From contig NZ_VJOK01000001.1 of NCBI RefSeq assembly GCF_013302895.1, forward strand, positions 1,170,135 through 1,205,932: a stretch of DNA of 35,798 nucleotides, read 5' to 3'. Made by a program: the position numbers and the translations under genes. The DNA comes from Streptomyces albus subsp. chlorinus. GTDB taxonomy: Bacteria; Actinomycetota; Actinomycetes; Streptomycetales; Streptomycetaceae. The notes beneath the pieces were generated by a model. The model ran no database searches. It had not been told where the DNA came from and was given only the letters and a program-made list of their open reading frames with translations. Shown piece by piece: positions 16,193 through 23,644 of this stretch. Each line of letters opens with the position of its first letter. Positions within the stretch are counted from its first letter, which is position 1.

Positions 16193-18808
16193 TCATGTGA
16201 CCGGGGCCAGCTTGTCCTCCAGGCCGGGGCGGGAATCCAGCCACTTGCGCGCGGATTCCTTCTCCTTGCCCTTGCCGCCGCTTTGGATGGCGGCTTCGAG
16301 CGACCCGAGGTCCTTCTCGGACAGCTTGAAGTCCTTCAGCCAGCCGTACAGCTCGGGGAAGTCCTTCGCGAAGTCCTTCTTGGCGGTGATGTGGATGTGG
16401 TCGCCCTTGCCCCAGGAGCCCTTCGGGTCCTTGAGCTTCTTCATCGGGTACTTGCTGTAGACCCAGTGCGGGGACCAGGTGGTCGTCAGGATCGGCTTCT
16501 TCTGCTTCGTCGCCTTGTCCACATCGGCGAGCATGGAGGAGGTGGACGAGGAGACGACCTTGTACTCCTTGTCCAGGCCGTAGTCCTTGAGCACCTGCTT
16601 GAGGATCTTCATCTCGCCCGCGCTGGACTCGATGCCGGTGATCTTCCCGCCGAACCTGCCGCCCTTGCCCTTGAGGTCCGCCAGGGAGTCGACGCCCTTG
16701 ACGTACTTCGGCACCGACAGCTCCAGCGAGGTGGGGCCGTACCAGGAGCCCACGTCGGTGAGCTTGTCCTTGTACTTGCGCCAGTACTGCTCGTGCGTGG
16801 TGGGCAGCCAGGCGTCCGTCTGGAAGTCCATCCGCCCCTGGGCCATGGCCGTGTAGAGCGGGCCCGGGTCGAGCTGCTTGACGTCGGGCTTGTAGCCGCG
16901 GTCCTCCAGGATGTTCTGCCACAGGTAGGTGGTCGCGATGGCTTCGTCCCAGGGGAAGTAGCCCATGGTGACGGCCTTGCCGGCGTCCTTGCCCTGCTTC
17001 TTGTGGCCGCCGGGCACCGGCACCATCTTGTCGAGGAAGCCGGGGCGGTCCTTCAGCCAGTCCTTGACGGCCTTCTGCTCCTGCCCCTTGGGGGCGCCCT
17101 GGATCCTGTCCTCCAGGGAGGTGAGCTGCTTCTCCGTCAGATGGAAGTTCCTCAGCCAGCTCGCGACGACGGGGTTGTCCTCGGCGAAGCCCTTGCGGGC
17201 GACGTTGTAGAGCTTCTCGCCCTTGCCGAAGGAGCCCTTGGGGTCCTTCAGCTTGGTCAGGTCGTAGGCGTTGTACGCCCAGTGCGGCGACCACAGCGTG
17301 ACGACGACCGGCTCCTTCTTCTGGAGGGAGCGCTTCAGCTCGGAGAGCATGGAGGAGGTGGACGAGGAGACGACCTTGTACTCGCCCTCCAGGCCGTAGT
17401 CCTTGAGGACCTTCTCCTTGAGGATCTTCATCTCACCGGCGCTGGACTCGATGCCGATGATCTTGCCCTTGAACTTCTTGCCCTGCCCCTTGAGGTCCTC
17501 CAGGGACTTGACGCCCTTGACGTAGGACGGGACGGTCAGCTCCAGCGAGGTGGGGCCGTACCAGTCGCCCAGCTTCTCCATCCTGGAGCCGTACTTGTCC
17601 CAGTACTGCTGGTGCGTGGTCGGCAGCCAGGCGTCCGTCTGGAAGTCCGTCTGCCCCTGCGCGAGGGAGGTGTAGAGCGGGCCGGCGTCCAGCTGCTTGA
17701 GCTGGGGGGAGAAGCCGCGCTGCTCCAGCGCCTCCTTCCACAGGTAGGAGGTGGCGATGCCCTCGTCCCAGGGGATGTAGCCCATGGTGAGCTGCTTGCC
17801 CTTGCCGACGTCGGTGCTGCCGCCCGCCTCGTCCTGGGAGCCGGAACCGGCGAGGTTCATCCCGCCCGCGATCACGGCGAGGATCACGACGCCGCACAGC
17901 GCGACGGCGGTGCCCGGCTTGTAGCGGGCGAAGCGCAGCCGGCCCATCATCGCGGTGGCCTTGGCCGCGGCGCGGCGGCCCAGCGGTGAGACCCGCGCGT
18001 TGAGGGCGCCGGTGATGCGGTCCAGGTACATGGCCAGGATGACGACGGCGACACCGGACTCGACACCGAGGCCGATCTGCACCTGGGTGACGGCCGCGTA
18101 GACGCGCTCACCGAGGCCGGGGGCGCCCGCCATACCGGCGATGACGACCATGGACAGCGCCAGCATGATGACCTGGTTGATACCGGCCATGATCGTGGGC
18201 AGGGCCAGCGGGAACTGCACCCGGGTGAGGGTGTGCTTGGGGCTGGTGCCGAACGCCTCGGCGGCCTCCACCAGCTCGCTGTCGACCTGCCGGATGCCCA
18301 GCTCGGTCATCCGGACACCGGGCGGCATCGAGAAGATGATCGTCGCCAGCAGACCGGGGGTCGTGCCGACGGAGAAGAACATCACGCCGGGGATGAGGTA
18401 GACGAAGGCGGGCATCGTCTGCATGACGTCCAGCACGGGGCGCACGGCGGCGCTGACCGCCTTGTTGCGCGCCGCCCAGATGCCCGTCGGTACCGCGATC
18501 ACCAGCGTGATGACGGCGGCGGCCAGGACGAGCGAGAGCGTGTTCATCGCCTCGCCCCACAGGCCGAACGAGTCGATCAGCACGAACCCGGCGAAGGCGA
18601 TGACGCCCGCGGCCAGCCCGCGCAGCCAGAAGGCGATGACGGCGAGGATGCCCGCCAGCAGCAGCGGCTCGCCGCCGCTGAGGACCGCGTTGATCCCGTC
18701 GTACAGCCCGGTCAGTACCGTGTTGATGAAGTCGAAGAGCCAGCCGAGGTGCTTCTGCAGCCAGTCGACGGCGCTCTCGACCCAGTTGCCGGGGTGGAAC
18801 TCAGGCAC
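16193..18808 (-). CDS. Glycine betaine/proline ABC transporter: permease fused to two tandem substrate-binding domains
   Basis: 871 residues. The permease part (about 1-315) has the OpuAB/ProW-type EAA loop EAAEAFGTSPKHTLTRVQFPLALP at about 181-204. After a last transmembrane helix (about 300-318) come two complete OpuAC-type binding domains, SBD1 at about 338-597 and SBD2 at about 611-871, joined by a short linker. Both keep the tryptophans expected for betaine binding: W347, W394, W510 in SBD1 and W620, W667, W782 in SBD2, inside GY(I/F)PWDE, DAWLPTTH and SPHW. The two domains share long identical stretches (for example GIESSAGEMKILK). The GTG start overlaps the ATPase gene by 8 bases. Two such chains in the transporter would present four external binding domains. 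Likely role: osmoprotectant uptake. Confidence 0.92.
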   Translation of the reverse strand: MPEFHPGNWVESAVDWLQKHLGWLFDFINTVLTGLYDGINAVLSGGEPLLLAGILAVIAFWLRGLAAGVIAFAGFVLIDSFGLWGEAMNTLSLVLAAAVITLVIAVPTGIWAARNKAVSAAVRPVLDVMQTMPAFVYLIPGVMFFSVGTTPGLLATIIFSMPPGVRMTELGIRQVDSELVEAAEAFGTSPKHTLTRVQFPLALPTIMAGINQVIMLALSMVVIAGMAGAPGLGERVYAAVTQVQIGLGVESGVAVVILAMYLDRITGALNARVSPLGRRAAAKATAMMGRLRFARYKPGTAVALCGVVILAVIAGGMNLAGSGSQDEAGGSTDVGKGKQLTMGYIPWDEGIATSYLWKEALEQRGFSPQLKQLDAGPLYTSLAQGQTDFQTDAWLPTTHQQYWDKYGSRMEKLGDWYGPTSLELTVPSYVKGVKSLEDLKGQGKKFKGKIIGIESSAGEMKILKEKVLKDYGLEGEYKVVSSSTSSMLSELKRSLQKKEPVVVTLWSPHWAYNAYDLTKLKDPKGSFGKGEKLYNVARKGFAEDNPVVASWLRNFHLTEKQLTSLEDRIQGAPKGQEQKAVKDWLKDRPGFLDKMVPVPGGHKKQGKDAGKAVTMGYFPWDEAIATTYLWQNILEDRGYKPDVKQLDPGPLYTAMAQGRMDFQTDAWLPTTHEQYWRKYKDKLTDVGSWYGPTSLELSVPKYVKGVDSLADLKGKGGRFGGKITGIESSAGEMKILKQVLKDYGLDKEYKVVSSSTSSMLADVDKATKQKKPILTTTWSPHWVYSKYPMKKLKDPKGSWGKGDHIHITAKKDFAKDFPELYGWLKDFKLSEKDLGSLEAAIQSGGKGKEKESARKWLDSRPGLEDKLAPVT
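16196..17797 (-). repeat. Intragenic duplication coding two homologous binding domains
   Basis: Bases 17018-17797 and 16196-16978 encode the two substrate-binding domains in direct order. Several nucleotide blocks are nearly identical, for example the stretches coding SSSTSSML and GPTSLEL. The domains still differ at many surface positions, so the duplication is not very recent, or the conserved blocks are kept by selection or gene conversion. Confidence 0.8.
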
Positions 18809-19898
18809 GTGCGGTCACCCCGGCGTCCTCGGTGCCGCGGCCGGCCGGGGCGGAGTCCACCCGGGGCTCCTCGGCCAGCGCGGACAGCAGCCGCTCGCGG
18901 TCGATGACGCCCACGGGGGTACCCGTCTCGTCCGTGACGACCATGGTGTCCTCGCTGGTGGAGAACGGGGAGAACAGCTCGGCGATCGGCGTCTCGGCGG
19001 TGACGGTCGGCGCCTTGCCGAGTCCGCGGCCCTGGACGGCGGCGGCGTCGGTCCTGGCGTCCTCCATGATCGAGCCCGCGGTCAGCACGCGGGAGCGGTC
19101 GACGTCCTGGATGAAGGAGGCGACGTAGTCGGTGGCCGGGCGCACCAGGATGTCCTCGGCGGTGCCGATCTGGACGATCCGCCCGTCGCGCATCACGGCG
19201 ATGCGGTCGCCCAGGCGCATGGCCTCGTTCAGGTCGTGGGTGATGAAGACGATCGTCTTCTTCAGCGTCTTCTGCAGCTCCAGGAGCTGGTCCTGCATGT
19301 CACGGCGGATCAGCGGGTCCAGGGCGCTGAACGACTCGTCCATCAGGAGCAGATCGGCGTCGGTGGCCAGGGCCCGGGCCAGGCCGACGCGCTGCTGCAT
19401 GCCGCCGGACAGCTCGTCGGGCCAGGACTTCTCCCAGCCCTTGAGCCCGGCCAGCTCCAGTGCCTCGGTGGCGCGCCGCTCGCGCTCCTCGCGCGGGACG
19501 CCCTGCACCTCCAGGCCGTAGGCGGCGTTCTCCAGCACGCTGCGGTGGGGGAAGAGCGCGAAGTGCTGGAAGACCATGCTGATCTTTCGGGCGCGTACCT
19601 CGCGCAGCTCGCGCGGGCGGAGCGCGGTCAGGTCCTCGCCGTCGAACAGGACCCGGCCCGAGGTGGGTTCGAGGAGGCCGTTGAGCATCCGCAGCAGCGT
19701 GGACTTGCCGGACCCGGACAGGCCCATGACCACGAATATCTGTCCCTCTTCGACTTCGAAGGAGGCATCGATGACGGCCGCGGTGGTGCCCTGGGCACGC
19801 AGCTGGTCGCGGTCCGCCCCGGCTTCCAGCCGGGCCACTGCCTGGTCTGCTCTCCTCCCGAACACTTTGTACAGGTGTTCGGCTCTCAGCCTGGACAC
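18801..19898 (-). CDS. Glycine betaine/proline ABC transporter ATP-binding protein (OpuAA/ProV-like)
   Basis: 365 residues. Walker A is GLSGSGKST at about 59-67, signature LSGGMQQR at about 163-170, Walker B LLLMDE at about 183-188, and the switch histidine is in FITHD. The insert AVARLEAGADRDQLRAQGTTAAVIDASFEV before Walker A is typical of the ProV/OpuAA family. A C-terminal CBS-like segment (about 275-345, ending VVTDETGTPVGVIDRERLL) may sense ionic strength as in OpuA, although only one clear CBS unit is visible. GTG at 19898 is preferred (GAAGG 5 bases upstream, protein then starts MSRLRAEHLYKVFG); the in-frame GTG at 19904 has no spacing to its Shine-Dalgarno. It is first in an operon with the fused permease. 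Confidence 0.9.
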   Translation of the reverse strand: MSRLRAEHLYKVFGRRADQAVARLEAGADRDQLRAQGTTAAVIDASFEVEEGQIFVVMGLSGSGKSTLLRMLNGLLEPTSGRVLFDGEDLTALRPRELREVRARKISMVFQHFALFPHRSVLENAAYGLEVQGVPREERERRATEALELAGLKGWEKSWPDELSGGMQQRVGLARALATDADLLLMDESFSALDPLIRRDMQDQLLELQKTLKKTIVFITHDLNEAMRLGDRIAVMRDGRIVQIGTAEDILVRPATDYVASFIQDVDRSRVLTAGSIMEDARTDAAAVQGRGLGKAPTVTAETPIAELFSPFSTSEDTMVVTDETGTPVGVIDRERLLSALAEEPRVDSAPAGRGTEDAGVTARA

Positions 19899-19904
19899 AT
19901 TCAC

Positions 19905-20174
19905 CTTCTCGCGTCGACAACAGGTACCGGCATTCCCCCACGCTTCGGTTTGCGCGACGCATCGCTCATTGCAAACGCCGCAAACAGTGCATACCGGAAA
20001 GGTGCACCTTACACGAAGGCTTTGCCAGAGGGCTCCTACTCAAAGATCGCGACTCCAAACCGGTAGTGACGCGCTTCATACCGGCGAAAACGGGCGGGAC
20101 GACCATCACCGCCACGGAAACGCACGGAGCGGAACCGCACGCTCGCTGTCGGTCCCGTACGGCATCATCGGCCC
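19905..20174. promoter_or_regulatory. Divergent regulatory region between betaine transporter and exonuclease genes
   Basis: This 270-base stretch is visibly less GC-rich than its surroundings. It contains the perfect 12-bp palindrome AAGGTGCACCTT at 19999-20010 and three octamers of the form CA(T/A)ACCGG at 19990-19997, 20056-20063 and 20077-20084. CGGTTTG at 19946-19952 is an inverted partial copy. No open reading frame or RNA gene was recognised. These are plausible operator sites for osmotic or other control of the transporter. Confidence 0.4.
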
Positions 20175-21140
20175 GTGACCATCACCACAGCGAACACAGC
20201 AAACGCGCCGCGGGACCCTGACGGCCCCCGGCTGATGCTCCTGGACACCGCCTCCCTCTACTTCCGCGCCTACTTCGGCGTCCCGGAGTCCGTCCGCGCC
20301 CCGGACGGCACCCCCGTCAACGCCGTGCGCGGACTCCTCGACTTCATCGCCAGGCTGGTGCGGGACCACCGCCCCGACGCCCTGGTGGCCTGCATGGACG
20401 CCGACTGGCGCCCGCGGTGGCGGGTCGAGCTGATCCCCTCCTACAAGGCCCACCGCGTCGCCGAGGAGGTCACCGGCGCCCCCGACGAGGAGGAGACACC
20501 CGACACCCTCGGCCCGCAGGTCCCGGTGATCGAGCAGGTGCTCGACGCCGTCGGCCTCGCCAGGCTGGGCGCCGAGGGGTACGAGGCCGACGACGTGATC
20601 GGCACCCTGGCGGCCCGGTCAGCGGGACCGGTCGACATCGTCACCGGGGACCGCGACCTCTTCCAGCTGATCGACGACGAGCGCGGTGTGCGGGTGCTCT
20701 ACCCGGTCAAGGGCGTCGGCGACCTGGCCGTCTTCGACGGTGCGGCACTGCACGCCAAGTACGGCGTCGACGGCGCCGGTTACGCCGACCTCGCGGTGCT
20801 CCGGGGCGACCCCAGCGACGGCCTGCCCGGCGTCCGCGGCATCGGGGAGAAGACGGCCGCCACCCTGCTGGCGCGGTACGGCGACCTGGAGGGCATCCGG
20901 GCCGCCGCCGCCGACCCGGTCTCCCGGCTCACCCCCGCCCAGCGCACCAAGCTCAAGGAGGCCGCCGGGTATCTGGACGTCGCACCGAAGGTGGTCCGGG
21001 TCGCCCGGGACGTGGCGCTCCCGGAGGCCGACCTCACGCTGCCGCGGGTCCCGCGCGACGCGTCCGGGCTGGCACAGCTCGCCGAGCGGTGGGGGCTCGG
21101 CGGATCGCTGCAACGCCTGCTGACGGCACTGGCCGGTTGA
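20175..21140 (+). CDS. Stand-alone 5'-3' exonuclease / flap nuclease (PolA N-domain family)
   Basis: 321 residues. It matches only the 5' nuclease part of DNA polymerase I: LMLLDTASLYFRAYFG with the first metal Asp, GYEADDVIGTLA and DIVTGDRDLFQLID with the acidic cluster, and the H3TH motif GDPSDGLPGVRGIGEKTAATLLARYGDLEGI. No polymerase domain follows. Such proteins act on RNA primers or flap structures in replication and repair. The GTG start has no visible Shine-Dalgarno, so the message may be leaderless; an in-frame ATG at 20235 would remove the disordered leader. Its neighbours give no further hint. Confidence 0.88.
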   Translation: MTITTANTANAPRDPDGPRLMLLDTASLYFRAYFGVPESVRAPDGTPVNAVRGLLDFIARLVRDHRPDALVACMDADWRPRWRVELIPSYKAHRVAEEVTGAPDEEETPDTLGPQVPVIEQVLDAVGLARLGAEGYEADDVIGTLAARSAGPVDIVTGDRDLFQLIDDERGVRVLYPVKGVGDLAVFDGAALHAKYGVDGAGYADLAVLRGDPSDGLPGVRGIGEKTAATLLARYGDLEGIRAAAADPVSRLTPAQRTKLKEAAGYLDVAPKVVRVARDVALPEADLTLPRVPRDASGLAQLAERWGLGGSLQRLLTALAG

Positions 21141-21161
21141 TCACCACGGCGGCCGGGCCTG

Positions 21162-21185
21162 GTAACTTAGGCATGCCTAAGTTAC
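21162..21185. promoter_or_regulatory. Iron box (DmdR/IdeR operator) in front of the siderophore-interacting protein gene
   Basis: A perfect 24-bp palindrome with arms GTAACTTAGGCA and its complement, containing TTAGGCATGCCTAA, the core of the actinobacterial iron box. It lies 46 bases upstream of the GTG start, where a bound repressor would block transcription under iron-replete conditions. Confidence 0.85.
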
Positions 21186-21231
21186 GGTGCGCTGAGAGTG
21201 CCCGTCCTTCACGTCGTGCCCAGGAGGCCCC

Positions 21232-22092
21232 GTGCCAGACCGCCCCGTCCGTCCGGCCCGCCAGAAGCCGCAGCTCCACCACGCACGCGTGGTCCGCACC
21301 GAGCGGCTGACGCCGCACATGGTGCGCGTCGTCCTCGGCGGCGACTCCCTGGCCGGCTTCCCGGCCGGGGAGCACACCGACCACTACGTCAAGCTGCTCT
21401 TCCCGCGCCCCGGTGTCAGCTACCCCGAGCCGTTCGACATCGAGCGCATCCGCGCCGAGCAGCCGCGCGACCAGTGGCCCGCCATGCGCACCTACACCGT
21501 GCGGGCCTGGGACCCGGACGCGCTGGAGCTGACCATCGACTTCGTCGTCCACGGGGACGAGGGGCTCGCCGGGCCCTGGGCCCTGAACGCCACCGCGGGC
21601 GACGAGGTGCGCTTCCTGGGGCCCGGAGGCGCCTACTCCCCCAGCCCCGACGCCGACTGGCATCTGCTCGCCGGCGACGAGAGCGCACTGCCCGCCATCG
21701 CCGCCTCGCTGGCCCGCGTGCCCGCCGGCGCGCCCGTGCGGGCGTTCATCGAGGTGGCCGGCCCTCAGGAGGAGCAGCCCCTGGCGGCGCCGCCCGGCGC
21801 CGAGGTCGTCTGGCTGCACCGGGGCGCCGACCCGGTGGGACGGCGCCTCGTCGCCGCCGTCCGCGACCTGGACTTCCCCGCGGGCCGGGTGCACGCCTTC
21901 GTCCACGGTGAGGCCGGATTCGTGAAGGAGCTGCGCGGGCACCTCAGGCTGGAGCGCGGCATCGCCCGCGAGCAGCTGTCCATCTCCGGCTACTGGCGGC
22001 TCGGCGCCGACGAGGACGGCTGGCAGGCGTCCAAGCGGGAGTGGAACGCCCAGGTCGAGGCCGAGCAGGAGGGCCGGCCCACCGCGGCCTGA
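21232..22092 (+). CDS. Siderophore-interacting protein (FAD-dependent ferric-siderophore reductase family)
   Basis: 286 residues. The N-terminal ferredoxin-reductase-type FAD barrel has the R-x-Y-T motif RTYTVR, and the C-terminal NAD(P)H domain has LAGDESALPAIAASLARVP and the family-typical ending SISGYWRLGADEDGW with the conserved YWR. Members release iron from ferric siderophores by reduction in the cytoplasm. AGGAGG lies 4 bases upstream of the GTG start. A perfect iron box is just upstream, so expression is expected under iron limitation. No siderophore synthesis or uptake genes are adjacent. Confidence 0.93.
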   Translation: MPDRPVRPARQKPQLHHARVVRTERLTPHMVRVVLGGDSLAGFPAGEHTDHYVKLLFPRPGVSYPEPFDIERIRAEQPRDQWPAMRTYTVRAWDPDALELTIDFVVHGDEGLAGPWALNATAGDEVRFLGPGGAYSPSPDADWHLLAGDESALPAIAASLARVPAGAPVRAFIEVAGPQEEQPLAAPPGAEVVWLHRGADPVGRRLVAAVRDLDFPAGRVHAFVHGEAGFVKELRGHLRLERGIAREQLSISGYWRLGADEDGWQASKREWNAQVEAEQEGRPTAA

Positions 22093-22108
22093 GAGCACCC
22101 CGGCCCCT

Positions 22109-22139
22109 CGGGCGGGGGCGCTCCCGGCGCCCCCGCCCG
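22109..22139. terminator. Bidirectional terminator between convergent SIP and PLC-like genes
   Basis: A perfect 13-bp inverted repeat of G/C (22109-22121 with 22127-22139, five-base loop TCCCG) lies in the 55 bases between the two convergent stop codons. Confidence 0.8.
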
Positions 22140-22147
22140 CCCTTCCC

Positions 22148-23362
22148 TCAGCGTTCCAGCGCCCTTCGGGGGCAGTGGCGCGGCCCCGTCACCGGGTTGC
22201 ACCGCACCGGGCCGCGCGTACCGGGCAGTTCCGCGACGTAGTCGGAGCCGTAGCGCGCCGCCATCCCCGGCACGGGGAAGTCGGTGCTCACCATCTGCGC
22301 GCCCGAGGAGAGGGCGTCCCGCAGCATCCCGGTGTCCCCGCTGCGCGCCTGCTCCAGCGGCACGTCGGAGCGGGTGCGGACGAAGAAGCCGCGCCGCACC
22401 AGGTCGCGGATGACCGCCTGGTTGGCCCCGCGCGGGTCGTTCACCTTCATGAACGCCGCGTCGGGCCGCCCGGGTTCGGAATCGGTGAACAGCACCCGCC
22501 CCTGGAGGCTCTCGCGTCCCCGGGCGCGGTAGGCGTCCTGGATGTCCTGGGCGTCGTTGTCCATGAGGAACACGACCTGGCCGCGGGTGTCCCGCACCCT
22601 CGGCCAGCCGTGCCGCAGCACCGACTGCTCCAGCGTCCTGCCGGGCCGCCGGATGTCGTCGGGGGTGACCATCTCCTCCTCCCCGAAGACGGACCGGATC
22701 TCCTCGTCCAGCGCGTCCAGCATGGCCGTGTCCCAGGGCGGACTCTTGGCGCCGCCCTGCTCCTCCAGCCTGGGGTCGGTCTTCTTCAGCTCCAGCAGGA
22801 TCGGCACGGCCACATGACCGGGCCTCTGCCGGGACCACTCCTCAACCTGCCGCAGACAGCCCCGCAGGGTCACACACGTCGAGCGGTAGTCGAAGTCGGC
22901 CCAGTGCAGCACCTTGAAGCCGGGCTTCTTCAGCTCCGGCTCGTCCAGCGGCGGCAGCCCGGCGCGCTTGCGCAGCAGCGGATCGGCGTAGAGGCCGCCC
23001 TCGGGGTCGGGGAACACGTCGAGTTCGATGCCGCGCGCCCGCTGGCGCTCGAACTGCGCCGGCAGCGAGGCATGGCTGTAGAGCAGCGTCTGCCAGTTCG
23101 GGTCGTACCGGGACATGACGCTCTGCTCGGCGAGGGAGGTGGTCTCGCGGTGGTAGCTGTTGTGCGTGGCCATCGCCTGGAGCTGGGTCAGCCGCAGGCC
23201 GCCGGCCGGATCACCGGACCCGCCCCGCCCGGCGGCGCCAGGCTGGGCGGCCGCACCCGGCTGGGCAGCGGCGCCCAGCGAGGCGAGCACCGCGACGGCG
23301 GCGACGGCCCCGGCCCAGCGGCGGAAGCGGGAGGCGGCCCCGGTTCTTCTTCTCGTACGCAC
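22148..23362 (-). CDS. Secreted phosphatidylinositol-specific phospholipase C-like phosphodiesterase (Ca2+-dependent type)
   Basis: 404 residues. The GTG at 23362 is chosen because AGGGGG lies 6 bases upstream and the protein then starts with a signal peptide (MRTRRRTGAASRFRRWAGAV, Ala/Val core to about residue 35; twin arginines are present but no strict Tat motif). A short Ala/Gln/Pro/Gly linker follows. PI-PLC TIM-barrel features are ATHNSYH with H67, GIELDVF with E113 and D115, and a second His at H153 (VLHWADFD). The family cuts phosphodiesters of inositol phospholipids or related glycerophosphodiesters outside the cell. It stands alone on the minus strand; 282 bases to the helicase gene hold only short repeats (GCAGGTCAG twice). 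Confidence 0.85.
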   Translation of the reverse strand: MRTRRRTGAASRFRRWAGAVAAVAVLASLGAAAQPGAAAQPGAAGRGGSGDPAGGLRLTQLQAMATHNSYHRETTSLAEQSVMSRYDPNWQTLLYSHASLPAQFERQRARGIELDVFPDPEGGLYADPLLRKRAGLPPLDEPELKKPGFKVLHWADFDYRSTCVTLRGCLRQVEEWSRQRPGHVAVPILLELKKTDPRLEEQGGAKSPPWDTAMLDALDEEIRSVFGEEEMVTPDDIRRPGRTLEQSVLRHGWPRVRDTRGQVVFLMDNDAQDIQDAYRARGRESLQGRVLFTDSEPGRPDAAFMKVNDPRGANQAVIRDLVRRGFFVRTRSDVPLEQARSGDTGMLRDALSSGAQMVSTDFPVPGMAARYGSDYVAELPGTRGPVRCNPVTGPRHCPRRALER

Positions 23363-23644
23363 TTCGGCCCCCTGTCGGGTACGGGTGGGCGAGGACGGCG
23401 CGGCATCGCGCGGGACGCACGCGAGAGTGCCGGACCCGTACGGCGCCACGGTGCCCGGCAGTTGACGCACGCCTGAACATCCCGCCCGGGGGCCTCGGCG
23501 TCAACACCGCGGTCACCGCAGCCCCCAGGCCAGGCCCAACCAGCCCCGAGCCGAGTCCAGCCCCGGCAGGTCAGCCCGAAGCAGGTCAGCGCCGGCCCCC
23601 TGCCCATGCCCATCGCGCCCTGGCGCGGACGCGGACGCCGGCTC

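Noticed and set aside
23471..23644. Small gene or RNA between the PLC-like and helicase genes
   Set aside because: Only short direct repeats and skewed composition are seen; no start with a ribosome binding site and no convincing hairpin.
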